From: Lentisphaeria bacterium
GTDB lineage: Bacteria; Verrucomicrobiota; Lentisphaeria; Oligosphaerales; Oligosphaeraceae
Direction: 5' to 3'
Length of the DNA: 35,988 bases
Assembly: GCA_016287975.1 (NCBI GenBank)
Contig: JAEEXV010000276.1
Location: forward strand, 1-35,988
The stretch's first letter is position 1, and the number at the start of each line of letters is the position of its first letter. A model generated the notes under the pieces. The model searched no databases, was not told the origin of the DNA, and worked only from the letters and a program-made list of their open reading frames with translations. The position numbers and the translations under genes are program-made. Shown one piece after another: positions 26,687 through 35,886 of the stretch.

Positions 26687-27559
26687 CTACTCGATGTTCA
26701 TGATCTGCTCGCGGATCTTCGAGAGTTCGATCTTCATCGCGAGCGCCTCTCCGGAGATCGAGAGGTCCGAGGTCTTGGCCGAAAGCGTGTTGACCTCGCG
26801 GTTCATCTCCTGCCCCAGGAAGTCCAGTTCACGCCCAGGGTCGCCGTCGCTCTCCAGCAGTTCAAAATACTTGACCAGATGGCTCCGCAGGCGCACCGTC
26901 TCCTCGTTGATGTCCGACTTGTCCGCATAGAAGCACAGCTCCTTGGCGAGGCGCTCGTCGTCCGGCGCAATCGGCGCGCCCAGCTCCGCCAGCCGCGCCA
27001 TCAGCCGCGCCTTGAACTCCCGCTGCGCCTCAGGCTCCCGCGCCGCGATCGCCTCCAGATGCGCGCGCACGGCCTCGCCATGCGCGGCCAGGTCCTCCTT
27101 CAGACGCAGCCCCTCCGCCTGGCGCGCCTCCAGCAACGCGTCGAGCGCCTGCGCGAGGGCGGGTTCGGCCAGCGCCTTCAGCGGCTCGTAGACGCCCGCC
27201 GCGCTGGTGTCGAGCACCCCAGGCACCGCAAGCACGTCGGAGACCCGCACCTCGGGCAGCGCCGCCGCCTCCGCGAGTTCCTTGAGCTCCTTCGCGACGG
27301 CCAGCGCCAGCGCCTGGTTGACGCGCCCCGCGCCGCCACCCTGCTCCGCCAGTTGATAGGCGACGGCGACATAGAGACTGCCGCGGGAGAGCCGCGCCTG
27401 GATGCCCTGGCGCAGCACGGGTTCCAGCATGGCCAGTTCGCGGGGCAGCGAGAAGCGCATGTCCACCTGCTTGCGGCTGTTGACCGCCGAGATCTCCACC
27501 GTCAGCGAACAACCGCCCGCGGCGGCCGTCCCGCGCCCGTAGCCCGTCATGCTCTTCAT
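26687..27559 (-). CDS. yicC: YicC/YloC-family endoribonuclease
   Basis: A 290-residue protein of the YicC family, cytosolic endoribonucleases linked to RNA turnover. The diagnostic N-terminus MKSMTGYGRG and the C-terminus, with DFLGQEMNREVNTLSAKTSD and the KIELSKIREQIMNIE helix, are intact. A GGAGGAG ribosome site precedes the start. It lies 14 bases after ychF on the same strand and is probably in its operon. Confidence 0.94.
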   Translation of the reverse strand: MKSMTGYGRGTAAAGGCSLTVEISAVNSRKQVDMRFSLPRELAMLEPVLRQGIQARLSRGSLYVAVAYQLAEQGGGAGRVNQALALAVAKELKELAEAAALPEVRVSDVLAVPGVLDTSAAGVYEPLKALAEPALAQALDALLEARQAEGLRLKEDLAAHGEAVRAHLEAIAAREPEAQREFKARLMARLAELGAPIAPDDERLAKELCFYADKSDINEETVRLRSHLVKYFELLESDGDPGRELDFLGQEMNREVNTLSAKTSDLSISGEALAMKIELSKIREQIMNIE

Positions 27560-27573
27560 CGCCGTCTCCTCCC

Positions 27574-28683
27574 TTACACCGAGAACCGCACGAAGCAGCA
27601 GTCCCCGTCCTGCACGATGTATTCCTTGCCCTCGATGCGGAGTTTGCCCGCCTCCTTGGCGGCGTTCCAGCCGTGGTGCGCCATCAGGTCGTCGTAGGAG
27701 ATGACCTCCATGCGGATGAAGCCGCGCTGCATGTCGGTGTGGATCTTGCCCGCCGCCTCGGGCGCCGTCGCCCCCGCCGTCACCGTCCAGGCGCGCGTCT
27801 CGTCGGGGCCAGTGGTGAAGAAGGTGAGATAGTGGAGCATCCGATAGCCAGTGCGGATGATGCGGGCGAGGCCGCTCTCCTCGATGCCCGCGTCCTGCAT
27901 GAAGACCTCCGCCTCGTCTGGCGAGAGTTCCTGCAACTCCACCTCGAACTTCGCGCAGACGGGAATCACCTCCATCCCATGCTCCTTCGCCTTCGCCAGC
28001 AGCGCCTGCGAGAGCGGCTCCTTCCCGAAGCTCTTGTACATCTCCTCGTCGGTGTTCGCGACCACGAAGGCGGGGATCAGCGTCAGCAACTGCATCGACC
28101 TGGCGATGCGCGCCTCGTCCGCATTCTCAGGATCCACCTGCGGCAGCTTCCCGTCGTTGAGGGCCGCCGCGAAGCGCTCGGCCAGCTCCAGTTCGAGCTG
28201 CGCGTCCTTGTCGGCGTTCTGCCCGCCGCGGAAGCCCTTGCGCGCCTTGGCGAGCTTCTGCTGCAGGAACTCCAGGTCCGCCAGCATCAACTCGGTCAGG
28301 ATGAGGTCGAGGTCGCGCGCGGGGTCGACCGATTCCTTGACATGGGTGACGTCGGGATCCTTGAAGAGCCGCACCACATGCGCGACCGCGTCGACGCCGC
28401 GGATGTTCGAGAGGAACTGGTTGCCCAGCCCCTCCCCCTTGCTCGCCCCCTCCACCAGCCCCGCGATGTCGATGAACTTCATCGTCGCGGGCACCCGCTT
28501 CGCCGACTTCTCCAAGTCCGCCAGGGCGTCCATGCGCGGATCAGGCACAGGCACGATCCCCGTGTTCGGCTCGATCGTGCAGAACGGGAAGTTCTCCGCA
28601 TTCGCCTTGCCGTTCGTCAGGGCGTTGAACAAGGTGGACTTGCCGACATTCGGCAATCCGACAAAACCGCAGGAAAGTGACAT
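27574..28683 (-). CDS. ychF: Ribosome-binding ATPase YchF
   Basis: A 369-residue Obg-family protein that prefers ATP and binds the ribosome; it is involved in stress responses and translation. The P-loop is GLPNVGKST (9-17), with a following NAENFPFCTIEPN signature and DIAGLVEGASKGEGLGN as switch II. The coiled-coil insertion and the C-terminal TGS domain (about 280-365) are complete. No clear ribosome site is present; the leader contains an AT-rich TTTTCAACTTTCAATTTTCA stretch, unlike the surrounding DNA. Confidence 0.95.
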   Translation of the reverse strand: MSLSCGFVGLPNVGKSTLFNALTNGKANAENFPFCTIEPNTGIVPVPDPRMDALADLEKSAKRVPATMKFIDIAGLVEGASKGEGLGNQFLSNIRGVDAVAHVVRLFKDPDVTHVKESVDPARDLDLILTELMLADLEFLQQKLAKARKGFRGGQNADKDAQLELELAERFAAALNDGKLPQVDPENADEARIARSMQLLTLIPAFVVANTDEEMYKSFGKEPLSQALLAKAKEHGMEVIPVCAKFEVELQELSPDEAEVFMQDAGIEESGLARIIRTGYRMLHYLTFFTTGPDETRAWTVTAGATAPEAAGKIHTDMQRGFIRMEVISYDDLMAHHGWNAAKEAGKLRIEGKEYIVQDGDCCFVRFSV

Positions 28684-28726
28684 GGGTGAAAATTGAAAGT
28701 TGAAAATGGAATCTGGCGGCGGAATC

Positions 28727-28752
28727 GCGGCGCCGACTGCAGGCGGCGCCGC
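28727..28752. other. Stem-loop in the gap before ychF
   Basis: GCGGCGCC (28727-28734) and GGCGCCGC (28745-28752) are perfectly complementary across a 10-base loop. On the minus strand it lies just past the DUF748-like gene and before ychF. No T-run follows, so it may be an attenuator, a processing site or a REP-like element. Confidence 0.4.
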
Positions 28753-28766
28753 ACGGGGATCCGCTG

Positions 28767-29651
28767 CTATTTCTTGTCCTTGTCACCGCCGAAGAGGCCC
28801 TTCACCGCATCCGCGGCGCCCTTGGCGGCATCCTTCGTGGCGTCCACCGCCTTTCCAGCGGCCTCGCCGACCGCCTTGATGCCCGCTTCACCCCACTCCT
28901 TGATCCGCTTGGCCGCCGCGACGACCGCGTCGCCGACCGACGTGCAGATCGTGGTCAGGATCTCGCAGGTCGCGTCGACCATCGAGGTGCCCTCGGGCTT
29001 CTCCTTGCCGATGTCCTTGATCTCGATGTCCGGCAGCGGAATCGGCAGCGCGTTGTTGCCAGTGACCTTGCTGGCGAGGCGGATCTTGCCGTCCGTCACC
29101 CGCACCAGGTCGATGACCACCTTCTTGCCTGGCTGCTTCGGCTCCTCGGCAGGCTTGGCCGCCTCGGCGGGCTTCTCCTCCTTCGCGGGCCCCTTGGACT
29201 CCTTGATGTGATTCAGGATCGACTGGACGTTGGAATCGCTGAAGCCGCCCATCTCGTAGGTGATCTGCGGCTCGCGGATCGTGATCTCGCGGATCTGGAT
29301 CTTGTCCGAGAAGAGCGACCGCATGTTCAGGTTCACGTAGATCTCGCCGACCTCCATGATGGTCGGCGTCTCGAACTTCTCGGCGTTGTTCTTGGGGTCG
29401 AAGTCCTGCACGTTGCCAGGGTTGCCCACCTTGAAATTGCGGATGGTCAGACGCCCCGTGAAGAGGTTCAGGCTCACATCCTCGACGTCGATCTTGTCCT
29501 TCAGCACGTTCTTCCCGACATAGTCGGTCACCTGCTTCACCACTGGCGTCAACGCGAAATGCAGCACCGCCAGCACAATCACCAGCAGCACCGCCAGAAC
29601 CCCGACCAGCCACGCCGCGATCTTCAGCGACAACTTCACGCCTTTGCTCAT
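28767..29651 (-). CDS. AsmA/DUF748-like inner-membrane protein
   Basis: A 294-residue protein with one N-terminal membrane helix (about 10-33) and a periplasmic part. Residues about 50-135 (VSLNLFTGRLTIRNFKVGNP, then REITIREPQITYE) match the start of AsmA-like/DUF748 proteins, which form lipid-carrying bridges or help outer membrane assembly. A lysine/glutamate/proline-rich linker (about 150-175) is followed by a second beta segment and an alanine/lysine-rich helix (about 240-294). It is far shorter than true AsmA bridges, so may be a truncated or accessory form. A GGAGAG ribosome site precedes the start. Confidence 0.72.
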   Translation of the reverse strand: MSKGVKLSLKIAAWLVGVLAVLLVIVLAVLHFALTPVVKQVTDYVGKNVLKDKIDVEDVSLNLFTGRLTIRNFKVGNPGNVQDFDPKNNAEKFETPTIMEVGEIYVNLNMRSLFSDKIQIREITIREPQITYEMGGFSDSNVQSILNHIKESKGPAKEEKPAEAAKPAEEPKQPGKKVVIDLVRVTDGKIRLASKVTGNNALPIPLPDIEIKDIGKEKPEGTSMVDATCEILTTICTSVGDAVVAAAKRIKEWGEAGIKAVGEAAGKAVDATKDAAKGAADAVKGLFGGDKDKK

Positions 29652-29693
29652 GCTCTTCTCTCCTCTCTTGGATTGACTTGGTTCTTGAAAAAA

Positions 29694-30797
29694 CTATCGC
29701 ACAAATCTCCGATGCGGGCTCTTCCCCAGCGAGCACACGAGCTCGTAGGGGATGGTGCCGACCAGCCCCGCCAGTTCCGCCGCGTCGATGCGCTCCTCCC
29801 CCTGGCGCCCCAGCAGCACGACCTCGTCGCCTGGCTTCGCCTCAGGCACCTGCGTCACATCCGCCATCAGCATACCCATGCAGACGCGCCCCCGAATCGG
29901 GCAGCGCCGCCCGCCGACCAGCACCGAGGCGCGGTTACCCAGCGCCCGCGGATAGCCGTCCGCATAGCCGACTGGCACCACCGCGATGCGCGCGCCCTCG
30001 GGCGGCACCTGCCAGGTGCCGCCGTAGGAGACCTTCTCCCCGCCTGGAATCCGCTTCAGCGAAGTGATGCGGCTGCGGAAACTCATCACCGGCCGCATCT
30101 CCAGTTCAGGATGCCCCGCGACCTGGCCGTAGCCATAGAGGATGACGCCTGGCCGCACAAACTGGAACTCTGGCGCCGCGTTCGCCATCATCCCAGGCGC
30201 CGCGCACAGATGCACCTCGTTCGCCTCTGGCGGCAGCATCTTCGCCACCGCCCGAAACCGCTCGACCTGCACCGCCGTCTGCGGCGACGACGGGTCGTCC
30301 GCCGAAGCCAGGTGCGAGAAGGCGCCGCAGAGCCGCACGCCTGGCAGCCGCCGCATGAGTTCCAGCACCTCGGGCACCTCGTCGGGGAAGAAGCCCAGGC
30401 GGCTCATTCCAGTGTCGATCTTCAGGTGGCAGTCGAAGCGCTTGCCATGCGCCACGCCATACGCCGAGAGCGCCTCCAGGTTCTCGCGGCTCCAGACCGC
30501 CAGCGCGCAGTCCCCCAGTTCCGCCGCCAGCGGGATCTCCTCGGTCAGGCTCCCCTCCAGCAGAAACAGCCGCCCCGACACCCCCGCCGCGCGCAATGCC
30601 TGCGCCTCCTCGACCAAGAACACGCAGAAGTGCCTGCACCCCAGCGCCGAAAGCGAGCGCGCGACCTCCACCGCCCCATGGCCATACGCATCCGACTTGA
30701 TCACAGGACACAGCGTCTTCCCTGGAAACCCCTTCTGCAGCCGACGGTAGTTCTCCTCCAGCGCCAGCAACGATACCACTGCTTCCGAATGTGCCAT
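29694..30797 (-). CDS. alr: Alanine racemase
   Basis: A 367-residue PLP enzyme that makes D-alanine for peptidoglycan. The PLP lysine lies in VIKSDAYGHG (about 33-42). The HLKIDTGMSRLGF region and the SYGGTW segment with the second catalytic tyrosine are present. The start at 30797 has AGGAGG eight bases upstream. A TTG further up (30818) overlaps that ribosome site and is rejected. It lies 17 bases after the GH20 gene on the same strand, pairing amino-sugar release with cell-wall precursor supply. Confidence 0.94.
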   Translation of the reverse strand: MAHSEAVVSLLALEENYRRLQKGFPGKTLCPVIKSDAYGHGAVEVARSLSALGCRHFCVFLVEEAQALRAAGVSGRLFLLEGSLTEEIPLAAELGDCALAVWSRENLEALSAYGVAHGKRFDCHLKIDTGMSRLGFFPDEVPEVLELMRRLPGVRLCGAFSHLASADDPSSPQTAVQVERFRAVAKMLPPEANEVHLCAAPGMMANAAPEFQFVRPGVILYGYGQVAGHPELEMRPVMSFRSRITSLKRIPGGEKVSYGGTWQVPPEGARIAVVPVGYADGYPRALGNRASVLVGGRRCPIRGRVCMGMLMADVTQVPEAKPGDEVVLLGRQGEERIDAAELAGLVGTIPYELVCSLGKSPHRRFVR

Positions 30798-30814
30798 GAT
30801 GCATCCCCTCCTTG

Positions 30815-32386
30815 TCAATCCAGCGGCCGCGCGTTCACCTTCTGCGCCTCGAAGATGCCGTAGTAGGCCAGCAGGCGCGTGCAGAAGTCATGGTAGCCGG
30901 GCGTCGCGCCCGCCAGCCAGGTCTTCTCGGCGAGGGCGCACAGCCTCGGGAAGGCCATGTACTCCTGCTGCGCGGCGTCGGGGATGTACTCCGCCCACAA
31001 CTGCGCCTGCGCCCCCAGGATCGCGTCGCGCTCCTGCTGCGTCCACTTGCTGTCGAGCACCTCGAAACGGTAGGCCTTCTCCAGGGAGATGTCGCCGCCG
31101 ATCGCGAGCGGCTCGTGGCGCGGGTCGGCCTGGTAGTAGTCGAAGTAGGTGTACGCGTGCGGGGTGAGGACGATCGCGCGCCCCATCCGCGCCGCGTCCT
31201 GGCGGACGGTGCTGTTCTCGCCGTCGTGCCAGTTCATGATCGCGGCGTCCCTCGGCATCTCGGGGTTGAGGATGTCGTCCCAACCGATGGTGCGGCGCCC
31301 GAGGGTCGCGAGATAGGCGCCGATCTCGTTGGTCATCCACTGCTGGAGTTCCTCCTCGTCGCGGACCCCCTTCTCGGCCATGATCCGCTGCACCTCGTGG
31401 CAGATCTTCCATTCGTCCTTGCGCGCCTCGTCCCCGCCGATGTCGATGAAGCGCGCGGGGAAGAGGTCAACCACCTCGGCGAAGACATCCTTCAGGAAGG
31501 CCATCGTGGATTCGCGCGGGGAGAGGATGTTGTAGCTGATGCCCCAGCAGTCGCGCACCTCCAGGCGGTGCGCGGGGTAGTTGCCCAGTTCGGGATACGA
31601 GGCGATCGCCGCCACCATGTGGCCAGGCAGGTCGATCTCGGGAACCACCATGATCCCGCGCTTCGCCGCGAAAGCCACGATCGCGCGGATGTCGTCCTGC
31701 GTGTAGAAGCCCGTGTGCGGCGTCTCGTCGTATTTGAGCGGACGGTCATACGAATGGCCCGACTGCGTGCGCGGACGCGTCCCGCCGACCTCGGTCAGCT
31801 TCGGGTACTTCTTGATTTCCAGCCGCCACCCCTGGTCGTCGGTCAGATGCAGATGCACCACGCTCAACTTCAGCTGCGCCGCCAGCTCGATCATCCGGCA
31901 GGTCTGCTCCACCGAGAAGAAGTGCCGCGCGGAATCAAGCATCACCCCGCGCCAGCGCACCGACGGCGAATCCTCGACGAGCGCGCACGGCAGCCGCCAG
32001 TGCGCCCCGATCTTCACGGTGTCGGCGTAGATGCCCTGCCCGAAAAGCTGCCGCAGGGTCTGGATGCCGCGTACCAGCGCGATGCACGAGGCGCCTGAAA
32101 GCGACACGCCCTCCGCGCCGATCTCCAGCCGATGGCTCTCGTCGTAGAACCCCGCCTCGTCCTGCGCATCCGCCCCAGTCACCGCGAGGGCGAGATCGCC
32201 CTTGCGGGGCGCGCCCTCCGCGACTGGCAGCGCATAGCCCGTCGCGGGGCGCAGATACTCAGCCAGCAGTTCCGCCGCGGGGCGGGCCGCCCCCTCGGCG
32301 ACAATGCGCGCCTCGGGAATCAGTTGGAAAAAGCCTTCCCGCGTCTCGACCAGGCGCGGCTGCGGAATGATGTTCAGTTTGGACAT
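30815..32386 (-). CDS. GH20 beta-N-acetylhexosaminidase
   Basis: A 523-residue glycosidase. An N-terminal alpha/beta domain (1-140) precedes the catalytic barrel. The catalytic pair is D319-E320 in FIDIGGDEA, with the family blocks DSARHFF (151-157), HLHLTDDQGWRLEIKKYP (178-195) and TIGWDDIL (366-373). These enzymes remove terminal GlcNAc or GalNAc by substrate-assisted catalysis. No signal peptide is seen, so it is likely cytosolic, acting on imported oligosaccharides or recycled cell-wall fragments. The start at 32386 is set by the family-like IIPQPRLVETREGFF; no clear ribosome site is visible. Confidence 0.93.
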   Translation of the reverse strand: MSKLNIIPQPRLVETREGFFQLIPEARIVAEGAARPAAELLAEYLRPATGYALPVAEGAPRKGDLALAVTGADAQDEAGFYDESHRLEIGAEGVSLSGASCIALVRGIQTLRQLFGQGIYADTVKIGAHWRLPCALVEDSPSVRWRGVMLDSARHFFSVEQTCRMIELAAQLKLSVVHLHLTDDQGWRLEIKKYPKLTEVGGTRPRTQSGHSYDRPLKYDETPHTGFYTQDDIRAIVAFAAKRGIMVVPEIDLPGHMVAAIASYPELGNYPAHRLEVRDCWGISYNILSPRESTMAFLKDVFAEVVDLFPARFIDIGGDEARKDEWKICHEVQRIMAEKGVRDEEELQQWMTNEIGAYLATLGRRTIGWDDILNPEMPRDAAIMNWHDGENSTVRQDAARMGRAIVLTPHAYTYFDYYQADPRHEPLAIGGDISLEKAYRFEVLDSKWTQQERDAILGAQAQLWAEYIPDAAQQEYMAFPRLCALAEKTWLAGATPGYHDFCTRLLAYYGIFEAQKVNARPLD

Positions 32387-32546
32387 GGTTGCAGAAAGGT
32401 GGATTTGGACAAAAAAAACGGCGTGGACACGAATGTAATGCCGCTTCCCCGTTTTTCGCGCCGTCCCGCACACTTTTGACGCGCATTCGGCAAATCCCGC
32501 GGCAGCGGATACATTGTGGGAAATCTCCCTTGCCCGCCCCCCGAAT

Positions 32547-33254
32547 ATGCTCACGCACCTCCTGCAAAGCAATGCCATCGGCGTGTTTCCAGAACTCGAC
32601 GACACCGCCTTCGTCCATCTGGTCAACCATCGGCTCGCCACCCGCTCCATGCCGCCGCTCCCCGAGGCGCTGCGGGACGCCCCGTCCACCCCGCGCCTGG
32701 ATCTCCTGCGCAAGGCGACCTGCAACCCCCGCCCGTCCCCCCGCTATCACCGCCTCCCCGAGGACGCCTCCCAGTCTCAGCGGCTGTTCTTCCGCGCGGC
32801 CCATTTCTGCCCCATGGAGGACCAGCGCGGACTGCCCATCCGCACCGTCGGACTCTTCAACCTGGCGGAGGAGCCATGCGTGGCGGCCTTCACCGCCGCG
32901 GAAATCGACCTCCCGAACATCCGCGCCTGTCACTGGACCGACGTCTGGACGGGCGAGGAAGGCATGCTCGACGGAGCCTTCCAGACCACCCTCCCCCCGC
33001 ATGGTTCGCGCCTCCTCGCCATCAACGAGGACGCCCCCGCCCAGCTCCTCGACGCCGACGCACGGGTCCGCGCCGCCACCCTCGACGGCAATCGGCTGAC
33101 CCTCCTGTTCGACGACGCGTGCACCGCCTCGCTCACCTTCCGCACCCCGCCACGCGCCCTCGCCATCAACGCGACTCCCTGCGCCCTTCCCTGCGACGAA
33201 CGCTTCCTCCAGATCCGCCTCCCCGCCCACGCCACCCTCGACGCAGACTTCTGA
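32547..33254 (+). CDS. Orphan C-terminal domain of an alpha-galactosidase-like glycosidase
   Basis: A 235-residue protein if it begins at the ATG at 32547; a GTG at 32514 would add 11 residues. Residues about 80-235 resemble the C-terminal beta-sandwich of GH27/GH36-type glycosidases (VGLFNLAEEPCVAAF, HWTDVWTGEEG, LPPHGSRLLAINE). The N-terminal part (SNAIGVFPELDDTAF) looks like the last turn of a barrel. The catalytic barrel itself is missing, and no remnant is found upstream, where the divergent GH20 gene lies. It may be a gene remnant or a stand-alone domain. No good ribosome site is seen. Confidence 0.55.
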   Translation: MLTHLLQSNAIGVFPELDDTAFVHLVNHRLATRSMPPLPEALRDAPSTPRLDLLRKATCNPRPSPRYHRLPEDASQSQRLFFRAAHFCPMEDQRGLPIRTVGLFNLAEEPCVAAFTAAEIDLPNIRACHWTDVWTGEEGMLDGAFQTTLPPHGSRLLAINEDAPAQLLDADARVRAATLDGNRLTLLFDDACTASLTFRTPPRALAINATPCALPCDERFLQIRLPAHATLDADF

Positions 33255-33272
33255 CCGCCCCACTCGCGGCAT

Positions 33273-33551
33273 CCCTTCAATCCCTTCAATCCCTTCAATC
33301 CCTTCAATCCCTTCAATCCCTTCAATCCCTTCAATCCCTTCAATCCCTTCAATCCCTTCAGTCCCTTCCGTCCCTTCCGTCCCTTCCGTCCCTTCCGTCC
33401 CTTCCGTCCCTTCCGTCCCTTCAATCCCTTCAATCCCTTCAATCCCTTCCGTCCCTTCCGTCCCTTCCGTCCCTTCAATCCCTTCAATCCCTTCAATCCC
33501 TTCAATCCCTTCAATCCCTTCAATCCCTTCAGTCCCTTCAGTCCCTTCCGT
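33273..33551. repeat. 31-unit nonamer tandem repeat
   Basis: Thirty-one uninterrupted nine-base units of three types: A = CCCTTCAAT, B = CCCTTCCGT and C = CCCTTCAGT, an A/B intermediate. The order is A9-C-B6-A3-B3-A6-C2-B1, followed by two decayed units. Blocks of identical units suggest slippage or segmental copying. It lies between the orphan glycosidase domain and the obgE promoter. Smaller copies occur at 14365-14421 and 26661-26686. Confidence 0.95.
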
Positions 33552-33580
33552 CCCTGTTGTCCCTCTAATCTTATTGCATG

Positions 33581-33589
33581 TGCTATATT
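33581..33589 (+). promoter_or_regulatory. Extended -10 promoter for obgE
   Basis: TGC followed by TATATT (33584-33589) is an extended -10 element about 85 bases before obgE. There is no good -35 hexamer, as is usual for this promoter type. It directly follows the nonamer array. Confidence 0.5.
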
Positions 33590-33641
33590 TTCCGAAACGC
33601 CCGACCATTGCGGGCGACGGCGCAACCAGCCATTCATGGGA

Positions 33642-33661
33642 GATTCCGCCTTTGCGGAATC
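33642..33661 (+). promoter_or_regulatory. Hairpin next to the obgE ribosome binding site
   Basis: GATTCCGC (33642-33649) pairs perfectly with GCGGAATC (33654-33661) around the tetraloop CTTT. It ends one base before the AGGA ribosome site (33663-33666) of obgE, so it could limit ribosome access or protect the leader. Confidence 0.5.
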
Positions 33662-33674
33662 CAGGACACACACA

Positions 33675-34787
<1,113 letters not shown>

Positions 34788-34791
34788 ACCC

Positions 34792-35202
34792 ATGCCACCG
34801 CATCCCGTCATCTGGATCAGCCTGGCCGCCTTCGCCGACACCGCCGCCGTCGTCGGCATGGCCCTGAGCCACCGCCACTTGAAGCGGCACGCCCGCCCAG
34901 GGGAATCCTGGCTCGGGCACCTCTGGCAGGAGCCGCTCCTCGGCCTCGCCGTCACCATGGGCGCCTTCCTCTTCGCCCTCTTCTGCCTCGGCGGCGCCCT
35001 CGCCATACCCACCGCCCTCGCCGTCGCCATCGCGACCGCCCTCTGCACCAGCTTCGGCGCCTACAACCGCGCCCGCGTCGACGCCCCGCCTGAAGCCCGC
35101 CTCGCCATCGCCGCCTTCGCCGCCTGCAACGCTCTGCTGCTCGTGAGCACCCTCGCCACCGCCTCCCTGCTCTATCTCCTCCTCGTCCGCCAGGCGCCCT
35201 GA
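34792..35202 (+). CDS. Small integral membrane protein of unknown function
   Basis: A 136-residue protein with about four hydrophobic segments (roughly 6-25, 49-67, 70-90 and 103-132). No family is recognised. A short basic loop (SHRHLKRHARPGE, 26-38) follows the first helix and suggests the inside-facing side. It starts four bases after obgE and is likely translated from the same transcript. Confidence 0.7.
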   Translation: MPPHPVIWISLAAFADTAAVVGMALSHRHLKRHARPGESWLGHLWQEPLLGLAVTMGAFLFALFCLGGALAIPTALAVAIATALCTSFGAYNRARVDAPPEARLAIAAFAACNALLLVSTLATASLLYLLLVRQAP

Positions 35203-35246
35203 CTTTCCTTCCCTACACCAAAAAACCATACACAGGAGAAAACACC

Positions 35247-35879
35247 ATGTACGTTGGCCGCATCGTCGCCATTGGCCGCACCGCCGCAGGATTCGGCGCC
35301 GCCCTCTACCGCGTCTCCTCGCGCTCCTTCCCCAACCGCCAGTCCGTCCAACTGGCCAACTCCATCGCCATCGTCCCCAAGCCGGGCTTCGAGAGCGACA
35401 TCCAGAAGAACCCCTACATCGCCTACAACTGCCTGCGCCTCCCCGGCAGCTACGCCGTCGTCTCCAACGGCTCCCAGACCGACCCCGTCGCCGAAAAGAT
35501 CGCCGCCGGCCTCCCGCCGCGCGACGCCCTCGCCTCCGTCATGCTCGCCCTCGACTACGAGCATGTCTCCCTCGACACCCCGCGCATCACCGGCGTCGTC
35601 ACTCCCGACGGCGAAAAGGGCTGGCTCGCCATCGTCCGCAAGGACGCGCTCCTCGTGCGCGAGTTCGCGCTGAAGCCCGGCGAGGCCTACTACGTCTGCA
35701 CCTACGAGCGCAACGAGCCCTGCGCCGCGCAGCACGACCCCGCCTTCACCGCCGCCACCGCCCAGGAGGCCTGCGCCTTCATCCTCGGACAGGGCGTCTT
35801 CGCCGACTTCGAACGCCCCGTCTCCGCCGCCGCCGCCGTCGCAGGCCCCGACGGAAAGTTCCAGACCGCCATCCAGTAG
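35247..35879 (+). CDS. PurO-like IMP cyclohydrolase
   Basis: A 210-residue protein resembling PurO, which closes FAICAR to IMP, the last step of purine synthesis. PurO was defined in archaea and occurs in some bacteria that lack a bifunctional PurH. Recognisable blocks are [31 protein letters not shown] (split here: the SSRSFPNR core is the key one), [21 protein letters not shown] and [13 protein letters not shown] ribosome site precedes the start. Unlike its neighbours it uses ACC GGC and CCC GGC codon pairs, so CCGG occurs five times within 300 bases. It lies seven bases before aroQ. Confidence 0.8.
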   Translation: MYVGRIVAIGRTAAGFGAALYRVSSRSFPNRQSVQLANSIAIVPKPGFESDIQKNPYIAYNCLRLPGSYAVVSNGSQTDPVAEKIAAGLPPRDALASVMLALDYEHVSLDTPRITGVVTPDGEKGWLAIVRKDALLVREFALKPGEAYYVCTYERNEPCAAQHDPAFTAATAQEACAFILGQGVFADFERPVSAAAAVAGPDGKFQTAIQ

Positions 35880-35886
35880 GACGACC

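Larger units (their letters stand above)
33255..33674. other. Intergenic region before obgE, 420 bases
   Basis: Contains the nonamer array (33273-33551), an extended -10 promoter (33581-33589) and the obgE leader with two hairpins: CGCCCG/CGGGCG around 33598-33616, and the stronger one at 33642-33661. No gene is supported, although the array is open in every frame because nine is a multiple of three. Confidence 0.8.

Noticed and set aside
33273..33551. CRISPR array
   Set aside because: Units are contiguous nine-base repeats with no spacers, and no cas gene is present.
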